Positions 11,342 through 22,800 of a stretch of DNA of 64,000 nt are shown here, piece after piece. A program made the translations under genes and the position numbers. The DNA is from Charina bottae (taxonomy: Eukaryota > Chordata > Lepidosauria > Squamata > Charinaidae): NCBI GenBank assembly GCA_023362775.1, contig JALMGJ010000008.1, positions 41,658,001 through 41,722,000 on the forward strand. Direction: 5' to 3'. The notes beneath the pieces are model-generated. The model did not search any database. It was given only the letters and a program-made list of their open reading frames with translations, and was not told the origin of the DNA. Within the stretch, counting starts at the first letter, position 1, and every line of letters starts with the position of its first letter.

Positions 11342-11590
11342 AGATAGGTAGGTAGGTAGGTAGGTAGGTAGGTAGGTAGGTAGGTAGATAGGTAGATAGG
11401 TAGATAGGTAGATAGGTAGATAGGTAGATAGGTAGATAGGTAGATAGATCTTTAGATAGATCGGTAGATAGATCGGTAGATAGATCGGTAGATAGATAGA
11501 TCGGTAGATCGGTAGATCGGTAGATCGACTGACTGACTGACTGACTGACTGACTGACTGACTGACTGACTGACTGACTGACTGACTGACT
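11270..11590. repeat. Compound microsatellite: AAAG, TAGG/TAGA, TCGG, GACT
   Basis: About 320 bp of tetranucleotide runs that change from one motif to the next by single-base steps: AAAG (11270-11341), TAGG then GATAGGTA (11342-11450), variants with TCGG (11451-11526) and GACT (11527-11590). Confidence 0.95.
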
Positions 11591-13118
11591 ACAATTCTCT
11601 GTACTATATTGTTATATCTTTTTCAAAGAATATAAAAAATTAGATGACACAAATAGAAGAATTGGATACAGGTAGTGAAAAAAATGGGCAGATAAACAGC
11701 AAACCTGAAATATTATAAAACTAATATATTCCAGTGCATCAATAGAAGCTTATGATGTTATATTTCATATGCATTTTCTAATCAAAACCCACATGCCCCT
11801 GTTGAACTTTAAGCTAGAAGTTCTTGGTTAACACAGTTAAAGTAACTAAAAAAGATCAAAGATTATAAACAATACCCTGAAGCAATGCTGTAAACTATAC
11901 ATCAAATAAAGGTATGAATTCTAAAACCCACATCTTAGATGTAGCATGATTTGATATATACAACTGTAGTCCAAGAATGGTTTCCAATTAGAATTAAATT
12001 CTATGCTGGATTTATTTTTTAAATACAAAGTTATTCTAGACTTCCACCATTTAGTTAGCCATTCTTCCAAAGAGGGAATCAGAGATTTCCCCCCCCCCAA
12101 AAAAAAAGCCATATAGAATCTTTGCAGCTCTTAACATATACAATGCTAATTCAGTGTATTTTGAAGGGATGTATGCTTTAGGGAAGTGTAGTAAGAATAT
12201 CTCAGGATGCAATGGAATTACAACTTTCAAATGTGTTCTGTGCTATAATAAATTATTTTCCAGTATTGTTCAGCTTTACAACTTTGCCAACCACATAGGA
12301 CAAAAAGATGCAACCTGCTCACCGTATTTTCAACATCTTTTGGAGAAATGATTATTCATTTAAGCAATCAAGACAGGAGGCCATCCATAAAATGTTAAGT
12401 GCAGCCCCCGGCCATCAAAAAGTTGCCAGTAAAACAACTTGAGAGGGGAAAATGTTTCCTTGAAAAATATTCTAACTCAGGAGAAGAAAGAATACAGATG
12501 AAAATCTACGGCAGAGCTCCAGCATTTGGGCAGGGGCCGCCATGAATTCTTGATTCTCAACAAGTTAACTGTAGCAATAATGGAACGGTTCTTCCTCTCA
12601 TCTAAATTAAGTCGCTGAATTGAAAAAAGATAGGGCTCATCAGGAGCAGGCTTTTGCTGAAAGGATGGGAACTGAGTTTGGTTCCCGAAAATATATTACT
12701 TAGGCTTAGGCTGTACACGCAGGAGGAAGGAAAGAAAAAGTTGGTTTAAATTACTGCTTGGCTGCAATTCTGAATATTGATTTGGGTCACCTGATTTTTG
12801 CACTGTTATTATTTTAAGTGATTTCTTTGGATTTGTTTTTCTAGCAGCAAGGTGCAGGTATATTTTAACAGAAATAAAAGGAAATGGCAAAGTGGTAAAT
12901 CACCACGCTCTGCACATATTCATATGGAAAGCAGGTTGCTTGCAATATCCCTTCCTGCTCCCATGCTGGGGGTCTCTAGAGTTTTGATTACGTACTGAAA
13001 TCTGATTAAAAGTCTCTTTGTTGGACAATAATTATTTCACCGAGTTGCAGCATGCACTTCTTAAAAAGTGCATGGACACTGGGTCAATTATCTTTCGTAT
13101 TCATGCAACATCAGAGTA
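11591..13118. other. No feature recognised (AT-rich intronic sequence)
   Basis: About 1.5 kb without an identifiable repeat, RNA gene or FRAS1 exon. Short frames here lack motifs. Confidence 0.4.
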
Positions 13119-13520
13119 CAGGTAGTCCTCGCTTAATGACCATTCGTTTAGTGATGGTTCGGACTTACTACAGTGCTGAAAAAACTGACTTACAACCAGT
13201 TCTCACACTTACGACTGTTGCAGCATCCCTGCGGTCACGTGATCACGATTTGGGCGCTTGGCAACCAGTTCGCATTTATGACCGTTGCAGCGTCCCGTGA
13301 TCGCCATTTTCTACCTTCCCGGCTGGCTTCTGGCAAGCAAAATCAATGGGGAACCGCATGATTCACTTAATGACCATGTGGTTTCCTTAACGCCCACGGT
13401 GATTCGCTTAACAATCACCGCAAAAAAGGTTGTAAAATTGGGTCGGATTTGCTTAATGACCGCTTTGCTTAGCAACTGAAATTCCGGTCCCAATTGTGCT
13501 CGTTAAGCGAGGACTACCTG
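13119..13520. mobile_element. Tigger-like MITE, 402 bp
   Basis: The ends are inverted repeats beginning CAGGTAGTCCTCGCTTAA, flanked by TA on both sides (13117-13118 and 13521-13522). TA duplication and the CAGG terminus fit the Tc1/mariner (pogo/Tigger) group. The interior has no transposase. A second copy of exactly the same length is at 39064-39465. Confidence 0.75.
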
Positions 13521-13522
13521 TA

Positions 13523-14541
13523 TTGGGCTGTACTTAATATTAGTTCGATCTGCTTCTTTGCTATTTGTGCCTCAAGTCGTAGAGCAGAACTTGGGGTAGG
13601 GAAAGGGGAACATATGAGTTACGAGCCCTTTTGGAAACTCAGTGCTTTGTCTACTGCTTTTCGTTGCTGTGCCAAAAAAGGCAGCCAAGTAGAATTCAGC
13701 AAACTGTGGGAACTCCCCAGAGAAAAGATCAGAGTAAAATTCCCAGCGACTTTTGCCCACCAACATCCATGCATGCAAATATGGATGGAGGGAGCTGCAA
13801 AACCAGTGATAACATGAAAGCAGTAGCTGTTTTCCATTGCAGGGGGACTGGAGGGAGTCATCTGTTACGCTCCAAAGAGGACTAAGAAGAAAACGTAAAA
13901 CACAACAGCTGAACACAAGACACATGGACTATGTGCAACCTCATCGAAGAGCCCTTCTTTTTAATATGTGAGAACAGAACTATACATTTCCCTCCCCCCA
14001 TGTTCTTTTAGTTCAGTGCACAAGGGCAAAACTGGCATCCGGCCTCTGGTTTTGCATCCTGATGGTTTATTCGCGCATCATGGAAATTGCCAGCAGGAGT
14101 GGCAGGCAAAATATCCTTGTTCTCATTTTGTAAGTGCTTCGGATTCTCGACTTTATGGTTTCAAAGGCAGTTAACGTTTCATAAAAGGGAAGCTTCCCAA
14201 ATGAGAGGTGATTCTTGGAAGAGCCTGGCCAGTTTTGCTAGACAGCTGTCCTAAAGAAGCTAGCTCTTTGTGAGTTGAAACTTCCCAATCAGCCATCCTT
14301 AGCTGCCTTCATACCCAATCATGGTCTTTGGGAGGACTGATTTGGCAGAAAGACAGCCTACTTCTCACTCTTCCTGCAGTGAACATTTGGTAATCTACCT
14401 GAAAATGGTTAGGGAGCATTGTACAACATGTAAAACCAATGGGAAGCCAGAGAAATATTGAGCACAGGACTGCAGAAGCCACATGTACCAGGTCACCAGC
14501 TCTTTCTTACTTGGAATTTCACATTACCAAAAGCAGAATTC
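13523..14541. other. No feature recognised
   Basis: About 1 kb with no repeat or exon I can support. Overlapping frames on both strands at 13494-13925 have no domain and no splice context. Confidence 0.4.
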
Positions 14542-15185
14542 GAGAGCCAGTTTGGTGTCGTGGTTAAGGCAACAGGCTAGAAACCAGGAGGCCGTGAGTT
14601 CTAGTCCCGCCTTGGGAACAAAGCCAGGTGGGTGACCTTCGGCCAGTCCCTGTCTTTCAGTCCTGGGAAGGAGCCAATGGCAAACCAGGAGACTGAGTGT
14701 TCTAGTCCCGCCTTAGGCATGAAAGACGGCTGGGTGACCTTGGGTCAGTCCCTGTCTCTCAGTCCTGGGAAGGAGCCAATGGCAAACCAGGAGACCGAGA
14801 GTTCTAGTCCCGCCTTAGGCATGAAAGCCGGCTGGGTGACCTTGGGCCAGTCCCTGTCTCTCAGTCTTGGGAAGGAGCCAATGGCAAACCAGGAGACCGA
14901 GAGTTCTAGTCCCGCCTTAGGCATGAAAGCCGGCTGGGTGACCTTGGGCCAGTCCCTGTCTCTCAGTCCTGGGAAGGAGCCAATGGCAAACCAGGAGACC
15001 GAGAGTTCTAGTCCCGCCTTAGGCATGAAAGCTGGCTGGGTGACCTTGGGCCACTCCCTGTCTCTCAGCCCTAGGAAGCAGGCAATGGCAAACCACTTCT
15101 GAAATCTTGCCAAGAAAACTGCAGGGACTAGTCCAGGCAGTGACCAGGAGTCAACACTGACTCCAAGGCAAAAAAAAAAAAAAAA
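14542..15185 (+). mobile_element. tRNA-derived SINE (SINE2 type) with internal 102-bp tandem repeats
   Basis: The head gagagccagtttggtgtcg, the B-box-like gtgagttctagtcc and a poly-A end are the same as in the plain copy at 15500. Between about 14640 and 15090 the middle is repeated about 4.5 times with a 102-bp period. The break in each unit joins ggcaaacca to the caggagaccg stretch of the head. Flanking aaaagcagaa occurs on both sides (about 14529 and 15181), the likely target duplication. Confidence 0.85.
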
Positions 15186-15499
15186 GCAGAACTTGCATCC
15201 TTAGCAAAGAAGAAGGATCTCCCTCTGACAAACTCTGGCTACTGAATCTTTGACTTTAGAGAAAAAAAGGATCACCCAACCCAGAAAAATCAGGCAGAAA
15301 TCTACTGTTTCCCCCCTGCAGACTATCACAACATTGCAAATAGCATTAACACAAAATGCTTGTTGCTATTTCAGAGAATGTGGCTCTCCTTTCGGTAATG
15401 CCATTCCACCGGTGATTTTCATGGTAAGAGCAACCATAACCATTTTAACGGGCTTGCAGCTGAAGCTGTTGAGTGTTAGTTTTCGTAATGCAAGATTAT

Positions 15500-15730
15500 G
15501 AGAGCCAGTTTGGTGTTTAAGGCACCAGGCTAGAAACCAGGAGACCGTGAGTTCTAGTCTCGCCTTAGGCACAAAGCCAACTGGGTGACCTTGGGCCAGT
15601 CACTTTCTCTCAGCCCTAGGAAGGAGGCAAGGGCAAACCACTTCTGAAAAACCTTGCCAAGAAAACTGCAGGGACTTGTCCAGGCAGTCCCCGAGAACCG
15701 GACACGATTGAACGGATTAAAAAAAAAAAA
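15500..15730 (+). mobile_element. tRNA-derived SINE (SINE2 type), complete
   Basis: About 230 bp with tRNA-like head (gagagccagtttggtg, B-box-like gtgagttctagtctc), a middle part, and the tail cggacacgattgaacgg before poly-A. The target duplication gcaagattat is exact (15490-15499 and 15731-15740). The tail resembles that of BovB, so BovB-driven retroposition is inferred. Confidence 0.88.
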
Positions 15731-15740
15731 GCAAGATTAT

Positions 15741-16659
15741 CAGGAAACTTAAGGCTGCCTTCCAAATGCCCTTCATGGGTGGTAAAACCCTGTGCATACA
15801 ATGGAATTGAATTAGCGTACTTCAGAACCACTGAACTCATCGGGATTGACAAGCATGGGATTGTATCATGCACGATATTAAAATGAACAAATCTCAACTT
15901 GAGTTGAGTTGGGCTTTCCCTGTTTTCTGTCTCCACTCTCTCTCACTGTGTCCAGGGCTGAACCCGGCTTCTATGCCTTCCCCACTCTCACCTCCTCCTC
16001 TCTTAGTCCTTGCCAAAACCCATTTGAAATTCCTGGGATGCCAGAAGCCTCAAACGAAAATGAGTTATGTCTCTTCAAGCTTTTGCAAGCTTTTGCAAAT
16101 TCAAGCCAAAAGAATTCAGGTTACCCCAGCAAACGGCCACGGTGGGTCCGCTGTTCAAATGCAGGAATTAGACCAAATCTAATCTTTTAGCAAGGCTGAT
16201 AAAATGGCTAGTGCCAAACCGAATAGTGAATGGTGGGATCTCTCCCACCTACACACCCACCCTCCGTTTTTCCTCGTGGCTGGTTTTTAATAGCACTAGA
16301 TAGCTTCAGAACAATTTTGAAGATGCTAGCAGCTGACCTGATCTGTGCTTTCAAAGCTTTCTTTCCTTTGATGGAAATCAGTTTAGTAGTAGACAACTTT
16401 TTCCACCTAAAGAGAACTTGGAAGGTACAGGTGAGATAGGCTGGTGCTCTTAACCACTTCATAGGCCAGATGCAGTGGGTCACAGGATCTCTGTAGCTGA
16501 GTATTCTGCTAAGAATTTAATAAGCAAGCACATGGAGTTTTGCGTTATCTTTTCTTGCAATTTCATTCATTGTTATTCAACTTCTCCTTTACCTCATTTT
16601 TCTGTTCAGAGATGGGTAGAGTTCAGATTACCTAGCATAGGTATCTCTCTATGTCTTAC
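15741..16659. other. FRAS1 intron after exon k, no feature recognised
   Basis: About 0.9 kb directly downstream of the last exon found. I looked for the next furin-like exon on the minus strand and did not find one here or further left. Confidence 0.45.
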
Positions 16660-16794
16660 CTGTGCACTGGAGAGGTCCTGGGAAAAACCCTTCCCCGCAT
16701 GATGTCACGCACTGGGCATCCTTCAAATGCAGCGAACCTTGGCACGAAGTACATCCAAATTCACTAGTACAAGTAGAGCACATCTCTTTACAAG
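16660..16794 (-). CDS. FRAS1: FRAS1 exon k: second furin-like repeat
   Basis: The exon is bounded by acceptor cgggcag and donor GTAAGACAT. Phase is 1 in and 1 out (135 bp). It encodes ACKEMCSTCTSEFGCTSCQG and then a CVTSCGEGFF stretch, a furin-like cysteine-rich repeat with regularly spaced Cys pairs. It follows exon j after a 574-bp intron. It is the last FRAS1 exon recognised on this side. Confidence 0.93.
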
Positions 16795-19768
16795 CTGCCC
16801 GAGGCAGGGAGAAAAAAAAGGAAGAGTATATTGTAAAAAATTGAATTGGATTTGGTTTACTCTGAGCCAGATCTTCAGGATCCATGATACAGCTTTCCAG
16901 GTGCTGATTAGAGATTTCAAATATCCCCCAAGTATTAGCAATAGTGAAAAAAGATAATATATTCCTGACAACCCAAATATATATTGGAAGATAGATACAG
17001 TACACTGGTCAATGACTGCAATAAAGATTGATTTGATTTAAATGAAGTTAGATTATCAGTTATTGTTGCTATTCTATCAGGTTTTTATAAGGATTAACCT
17101 TCCTGATTATGGTGTTTGTTTTAAATGTTTTATTCTGGGCTTTACATATTCTCTAACTATAACTATGTTTATTGTTCTGAACTGTTCTGGAGAACTCTGT
17201 TAGGGCAGAAACAGAGTAATAAAACGGTCTTTTAGAAAGACACAAATCTTCAGAACAGTTTTATCTACTTTAACGTTCAGAAGCAATGGGCATCTTCTGA
17301 AATCTCTCAGCACCACCTATAGAGCAAGAAGCTTTAACATCACACAGCAAGCTGGAGGCTAATCTTACCTAAGCAAAGGCCAGCATCCGGATAGAAGCCA
17401 GGCCCACAGCTGTCGACGCAGCGCCCGTTCTGTAGAAACTTGGTGGACTCTCGGCAGACGTCACAATGATCAAAAGCCTGGGTGCAGGTCGAGCAATCAG
17501 AATGGCACTGACCTATTTTGAACATGAGACAACTTTAGGACAGGATGGGCTCGCCTGCTCACGTACAAGGATGCTCCTGCTGCATGGCAAGAAAACAAGC
17601 AAGCTTCTTCTGCACCAGGCCAGGACGCCTTCAGAATTCCTCACACTGATTTTCAATGAGCAGATTCAATGACAAGATTTGTTTAAGGACAACTTGCTCG
17701 CATTACAGGTGGTCCTCGTTTAATGACCACTTGCTCACCAAACTGGCTGGTTCTGTGCTTTGTGACATGGGAGAGTGAGAGGCTAGGCCACTGACCATTC
17801 CATTGCCCTCGTGGGCCGCATCCCCCTTAAGACACAAGCTGACTGGTTTCTACTACGCTCCGTAAAGGCTTGTAACATGATGCCGGGCAGTGAGGGAGAG
17901 GAGAAGCCCATGGCAAAGGCAGATTTTAAAAAAGAAGGAAGGCAGCATGGCGTGGTGGGACAGCAGCCAGGAGAAGGGTTTCTCCTTCCCACCATGTATG
18001 CTTCCCATCAAACCTGGCTGGATGCCATTCTCCAGTTCACAGATCTAAGCCAGTAAGGCAGAGTTTTCCAAACTTTTCATGTTGGTACACACTTTTTAGA
18101 CATGCATCATTTCATGACACACTTTTTAGACATGCATCATTTTGCGACACACTCTTACTGCAGGGCACAAGGCAGGCACTAGGACCTGCGCGGAATCACA
18201 ACAGGTTTGGAGGCCACAAGGCACAAGGCAGGCACTAGGACCTGCGCAGAATCACAACAGGTTTGGAGGCAGCAAGGCACAAGGCAGGCACTAGGACCTG
18301 CGCAGAATCCTGGCAGGGCAGGTTGGGAGGCAGCGAGGCTCAAGGCAGGCACTAGGACCTGCGCAGAATCCTGGCAGGGCAGGTTGGGAGGCAGCAAGGC
18401 ACAAGGCAGGCACTAGGACCTGCGCAGAATCCTGGCAGGGCTCGGAGGCGGCAGCAGCAGCCACAACACACCCAGACACTGCAGCCGACACACTAGCGTG
18501 TCCTGACACACAATTTGGAAAGCTCTGCAGTAAGGAAATCTAAGCATCTCCCATCTCCACAGACCCATTAGAGGTGTTCTGGGGGGCAAGGAAGTGATGT
18601 CATGTGCATCATGATGTCACCACCCGAGTCACTTGCATCATCATGGCTTGTCCCAGACATCTATGAGGCCACCTTCTTTGGCCCACGTACATCAGAAGGC
18701 CTTGCCTGTCAGCAGCTCCTGCCACCCAAATAACATTTCATTCTGTAGATAGGAGCAAGCAGAAGCTGTGTTGGATAATATTTAGGGTGTGTTACCCATC
18801 ACAGCTTCGGCTTGATCATGTCTACAGAATGAAGTTTTATTTGGGTGGCAGGAGCAGCTGATAGGCAAGGCTTTCTGATGTACTCGGGCGGAAGAAGGAT
18901 AATATTCAGGAAGTGTAAACCCCTTATAGACTTTTTTAGTGAAACAGTAAAAAATGCACTTACGACTTGTGATTTTGATGATGAGGAAAAAAAATGGATA
19001 ATAGGAAAAAGTGAGCTTTTTTTGTAATCACAGAGTAAGAGATAATTTTGTAATCGTACTTATATTTGCTGCAGAGAAAATCGATAGCTGCTTCTTTCTG
19101 TTTCTTTTTATTCTTTCTCACTGCACTTTGGTAATTTCCTTTTTTTCCTTCTTTCTTTTTTTGCTCTCTCTATTTTCTATTAGTTGGTGTTAGCTTTTCT
19201 GCTTCCTTTAAAACTTTCAATAAAATTTATTGATAACAGTTAGGAAGTGTGCCTATGCTTCTTGGAATCCGATGCTTCTAAACATAAAGACCCTGTTGCG
19301 AGTTACCAGAATAAGCAAGTTAGACATCTAAAAAGAGCAAACCACAGCTGTTTGCAAATACAATACAAGTTGTTTTGCAAATACCTGGCTTGCACTGAGG
19401 GCAACACTCTTCTTGCACAGCAACAGCCACACTTCCCGGGGGACAAGTTGGGCAAGACCGAGAATAGCAGATTACTTTAGAGTCCAGACATTTGCATTCA
19501 CGGCACAGGCCTTCCTTCCACTTTTTACCACTCTGCATGAGAAAAGAATAAAGGCTGAGATATATCACAACGTTCCAATCCTATTTATTAATGAACTATT
19601 GTCCAACCTTCTTCCAAGCAGCGAAAAGCAGCATATATGTTCCTTTTTTGCTTAAAAAAAAATCCTCAGAACCACCCCGCAAAGTAGATCATGCTGAGCA
19701 ATTACAGGCCCAACTTCATGGCTGAAAGTACATTTCACCAACCTAAACCAGAATGTATGCTTTTGCTT

Positions 19769-19820
<52 letters not shown>

Positions 19821-22800
19821 CAAGGATGTTTCGGCATGCTTCATTCTTTATCTTGAAGTTTTGCTGATACACTATTTAAATAACTATTTTAAACAAAAAA
19901 CCCAAGTCGTGAACCCACCGCACTACATTTGCTCTTTGTTTAGAGTTCCCTTTCAACAGCATAACTACAAAGAGTAAACAGATCTACAGCATCCACTTGC
20001 AGAGCCAAGAGGCCAGTGGTACTTCTGAAAGCCGTTCAAATAGCAATTATGGTGCTTTTGATTGGGGGGGCGGGGTGTTGTGCAACCCAAATACATACCT
20101 CCACAGGAGTAAGTTCCACTGAGCTAAGTGGGGCTTAAGCAGAGATAAATAACTGCAACCTCAGGCTGTCTCTGCCTCACAAGCAGAAAACTCCCTACCC
20201 TCTTTCAGGAAGAACAGTAAATCATCGGAACACAAAAGTTTTGCCATCCAACCAGCCACGTTCTATCCCAGCCTAAGTCGATCAAGCCCGGGAAACAGAG
20301 CTCTCCAGCTCTCTTCCAAAGAGAGGAAAGTACGCTCCATGTGCAGGCCAGTCGCATGATTTAACTGAAGTATTTCTACTACTACTACTAGGGGTGTGTG
20401 GTGGCTCAGCAGGTAAGACGCCAGGCTTGTCGATCGGAAGATCGCAAGTCCGGAGGTTCGAATCCCTAGCCCCGCGTGACGGAGTGAGCTCCCGCACTCG
20501 CCCCAGCTCTTGCCAACCTAGCAATTCGAAAGCACGCAAATGCAAGTAGATGAATAGGTACCTCTTCGGTGGGAAGGTAACAGCGTTCCGCGTGCGTCAT
20601 GCCGGCCACATGACCGCGGAAGCGTCTTCGGACAACGCTGGCTCTTCGGCTAACAAACGGAGATGAGCACCGGCCCCTAGAGTCGGACACGACTGCACAA
20701 ATGTGCGGGGCGGAACCTTTACCTTTTTTTTTTAATTTCTACTACATTGGGGTCACCCTTACATCACAAAACCATCTTTCCCAACTGGTGGGCTATCTTT
20801 TTGCTGAACGCATAAGAGGAAGCAAAACAGGCCCGAAGAGGCACCCATATCTGTGTTTTTGCAAGTTAGTGGATATGGGTTTGCTTCCTTGAGATGGGTA
20901 AATGTCACCATTTCTGCCACTAGAAGTGACTGCCTGATCCAATCACATGGAATGAAGAAGGACGGGAAGCCACCTAGACTCGGTGGGAAATTAACTGAAG
21001 GAGGAAAAAGCCACAGCAGAGATAAGAAAAGCAGCCTCTTTCATGGGGCCTGGGAGGTTTTAACTCAATTATTCTCAGCACATGCAAGCTGATTTCCTTC
21101 TGCCTAATGTGAGGCTTGAAATACAGCAAGGAGACTTCCTTCCACAGTGTCTCTATCCATTAAACTTCTCCTGTTCCCAGCTCAACGTAAGGACCCCAAG
21201 AGAGGTCTTTTGTAGCAGTGGAACCTATTTGAAAGGCAAGGTCACAGCCATCTGCAAAGAATGGGCAACATGCACAACACAACATGTCAGGACCTTGGAC
21301 AGATCACAGTGGGAAGCACTGGCTACAAACAACTCAAAAACTGTTGTCTCAGCAACATGCAGAAACTTTCTGAGAGCTTATAGGAAGCTCTTTCTGTCTC
21401 CTAAAGCAGGGGTCCCCAACCTTTTTGGTGCCAGGGACCGGTTTCAAAAGACGATTTTTCCGCGGACCCGGGGGGGCAGGGTTTTCGGGATTTCTGTGGA
21501 CCGGGGACGGGGTTTGCGGGCGGGAGCCAATTGCGCACACCGGGGGGCAGGGTTTGCGGGCGGGAGCCAATCACGCACACTGGGGGCGGGGTTTGCGGGC
21601 AGGAGCCCCGCGGCCCACAGGTTGGGGACCCCTCCCTGTTAGAGTTCTTGTGTTGCCCTGGCGAATTATTCCCGTACAAAGCAAAAGCATTCTCATGGTG
21701 ACGTGAATGCCAGGTGGCTGGATAACAGAGAAGCCTTGGCTTTGTTTACATCTTCATTAGATATGAAGCTAGAAGGTACCATTGTTATGGCTAGCAATGG
21801 ATCTTCCCATGGAAGTGAAGCCTCCTGATATCCTCCTGTGGGAGGATGGCGGGGTTTGCGGGCAGGAGCCCCGCGGCCCACAGGTTGGGGACCCCTGTCC
21901 TAAAGGACAATCAACCAATGATTGACAGCCACTGATGTGGGGGCTAACTACATGGGGAAAAGTTCCCATCAAAATCTACGCATCTCAAAGAGCCACATGC
22001 TCTGGCCTGGGCGGTCTTGGAGTAGTGAGCAACAGCACACCAGGTGACAATTCATCTTTCTTTGGCTGCACTCGCACAATACACTTAATTTAAATTGATC
22101 CATTGTCTATTTTTCACAGCATCTGAATCATAAACTAGTTAAATAGGTTGGATTTGCACAATACACTAAACCAGGGGTCGGCAAACTTTTTATGCCGGGA
22201 GCCATTTTGACATGCTCGTGCACATTTTGAAATGCTCGAGAGCCAGGGGGCGGGGTTTGCGGGCGGGGGCCAATCGTGTGGAAGGGGGCGGGGTTTGCAG
22301 GGTTTCCTGGAGAAGAAACAGAGACGCTGATTGGTGGAAGCTCAGAAGGAAGAACACCTCCACCAATCAGCGTCTCTGTTTCTTCTCCAGGAGAAGAACC
22401 CTGGAGAAGAAACAGAGACGCTGATTGGTGGAGGCGTTCTTCCTTCTGAGCTTCCACCAATCAGCATCTCTGTTTCTTCTCCAGGGTTCTTCTCCTGGAG
22501 AAGAAACAGAGACGTTGATTGGTGGAGGCATCCTTCCTTCTGAGCCTCCACCAATCAGCGCGCGCCAAAGGAGAGCAGAGAGGCGGGCTGAAGCCTGCTG
22601 CTTCCCGAGACCGGCTTTCCGGATGTTGGGCGGCAGAGAGAGAGAGAGAGCCAGAGTCAAGGGGCCAAAGAGCCAGATCTGGCTCGCGAGCCGCCATTTC
22701 CGACCCTTGCACTAAACCACAAAAATGTAAGCATGGTTAATATGAAACAAGCTTAACCTCTTATCTGAATGCAACTGCTAGATCACTCACAGTCCTGGTT

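Noticed and set aside
14632..15113. Long repetitive reading frames on both strands (122-156 residues)
   Set aside because: They come from the 102-bp tandem units of a SINE; period divisible by three keeps them open. No protein family matches.
1..16659. Further FRAS1 furin-like exons
   Set aside because: No minus-strand segment with the C..C..C pattern and splice borders was found.
18175..18440. Regularly spaced repeats resembling a CRISPR array
   Set aside because: Whole units are repeated in tandem without unique spacers, inside a eukaryotic hAT element.
20391..20480. tRNA-like sequence with A-box and B-box
   Set aside because: It is the head of a Sauria SINE; the same sequence recurs in four other copies with SINE bodies and target duplications.
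21082..21642. 186-codon plus-strand frame as a gene
   Set aside because: Its second half runs into a hAT element and the first half has no motif or splice context.
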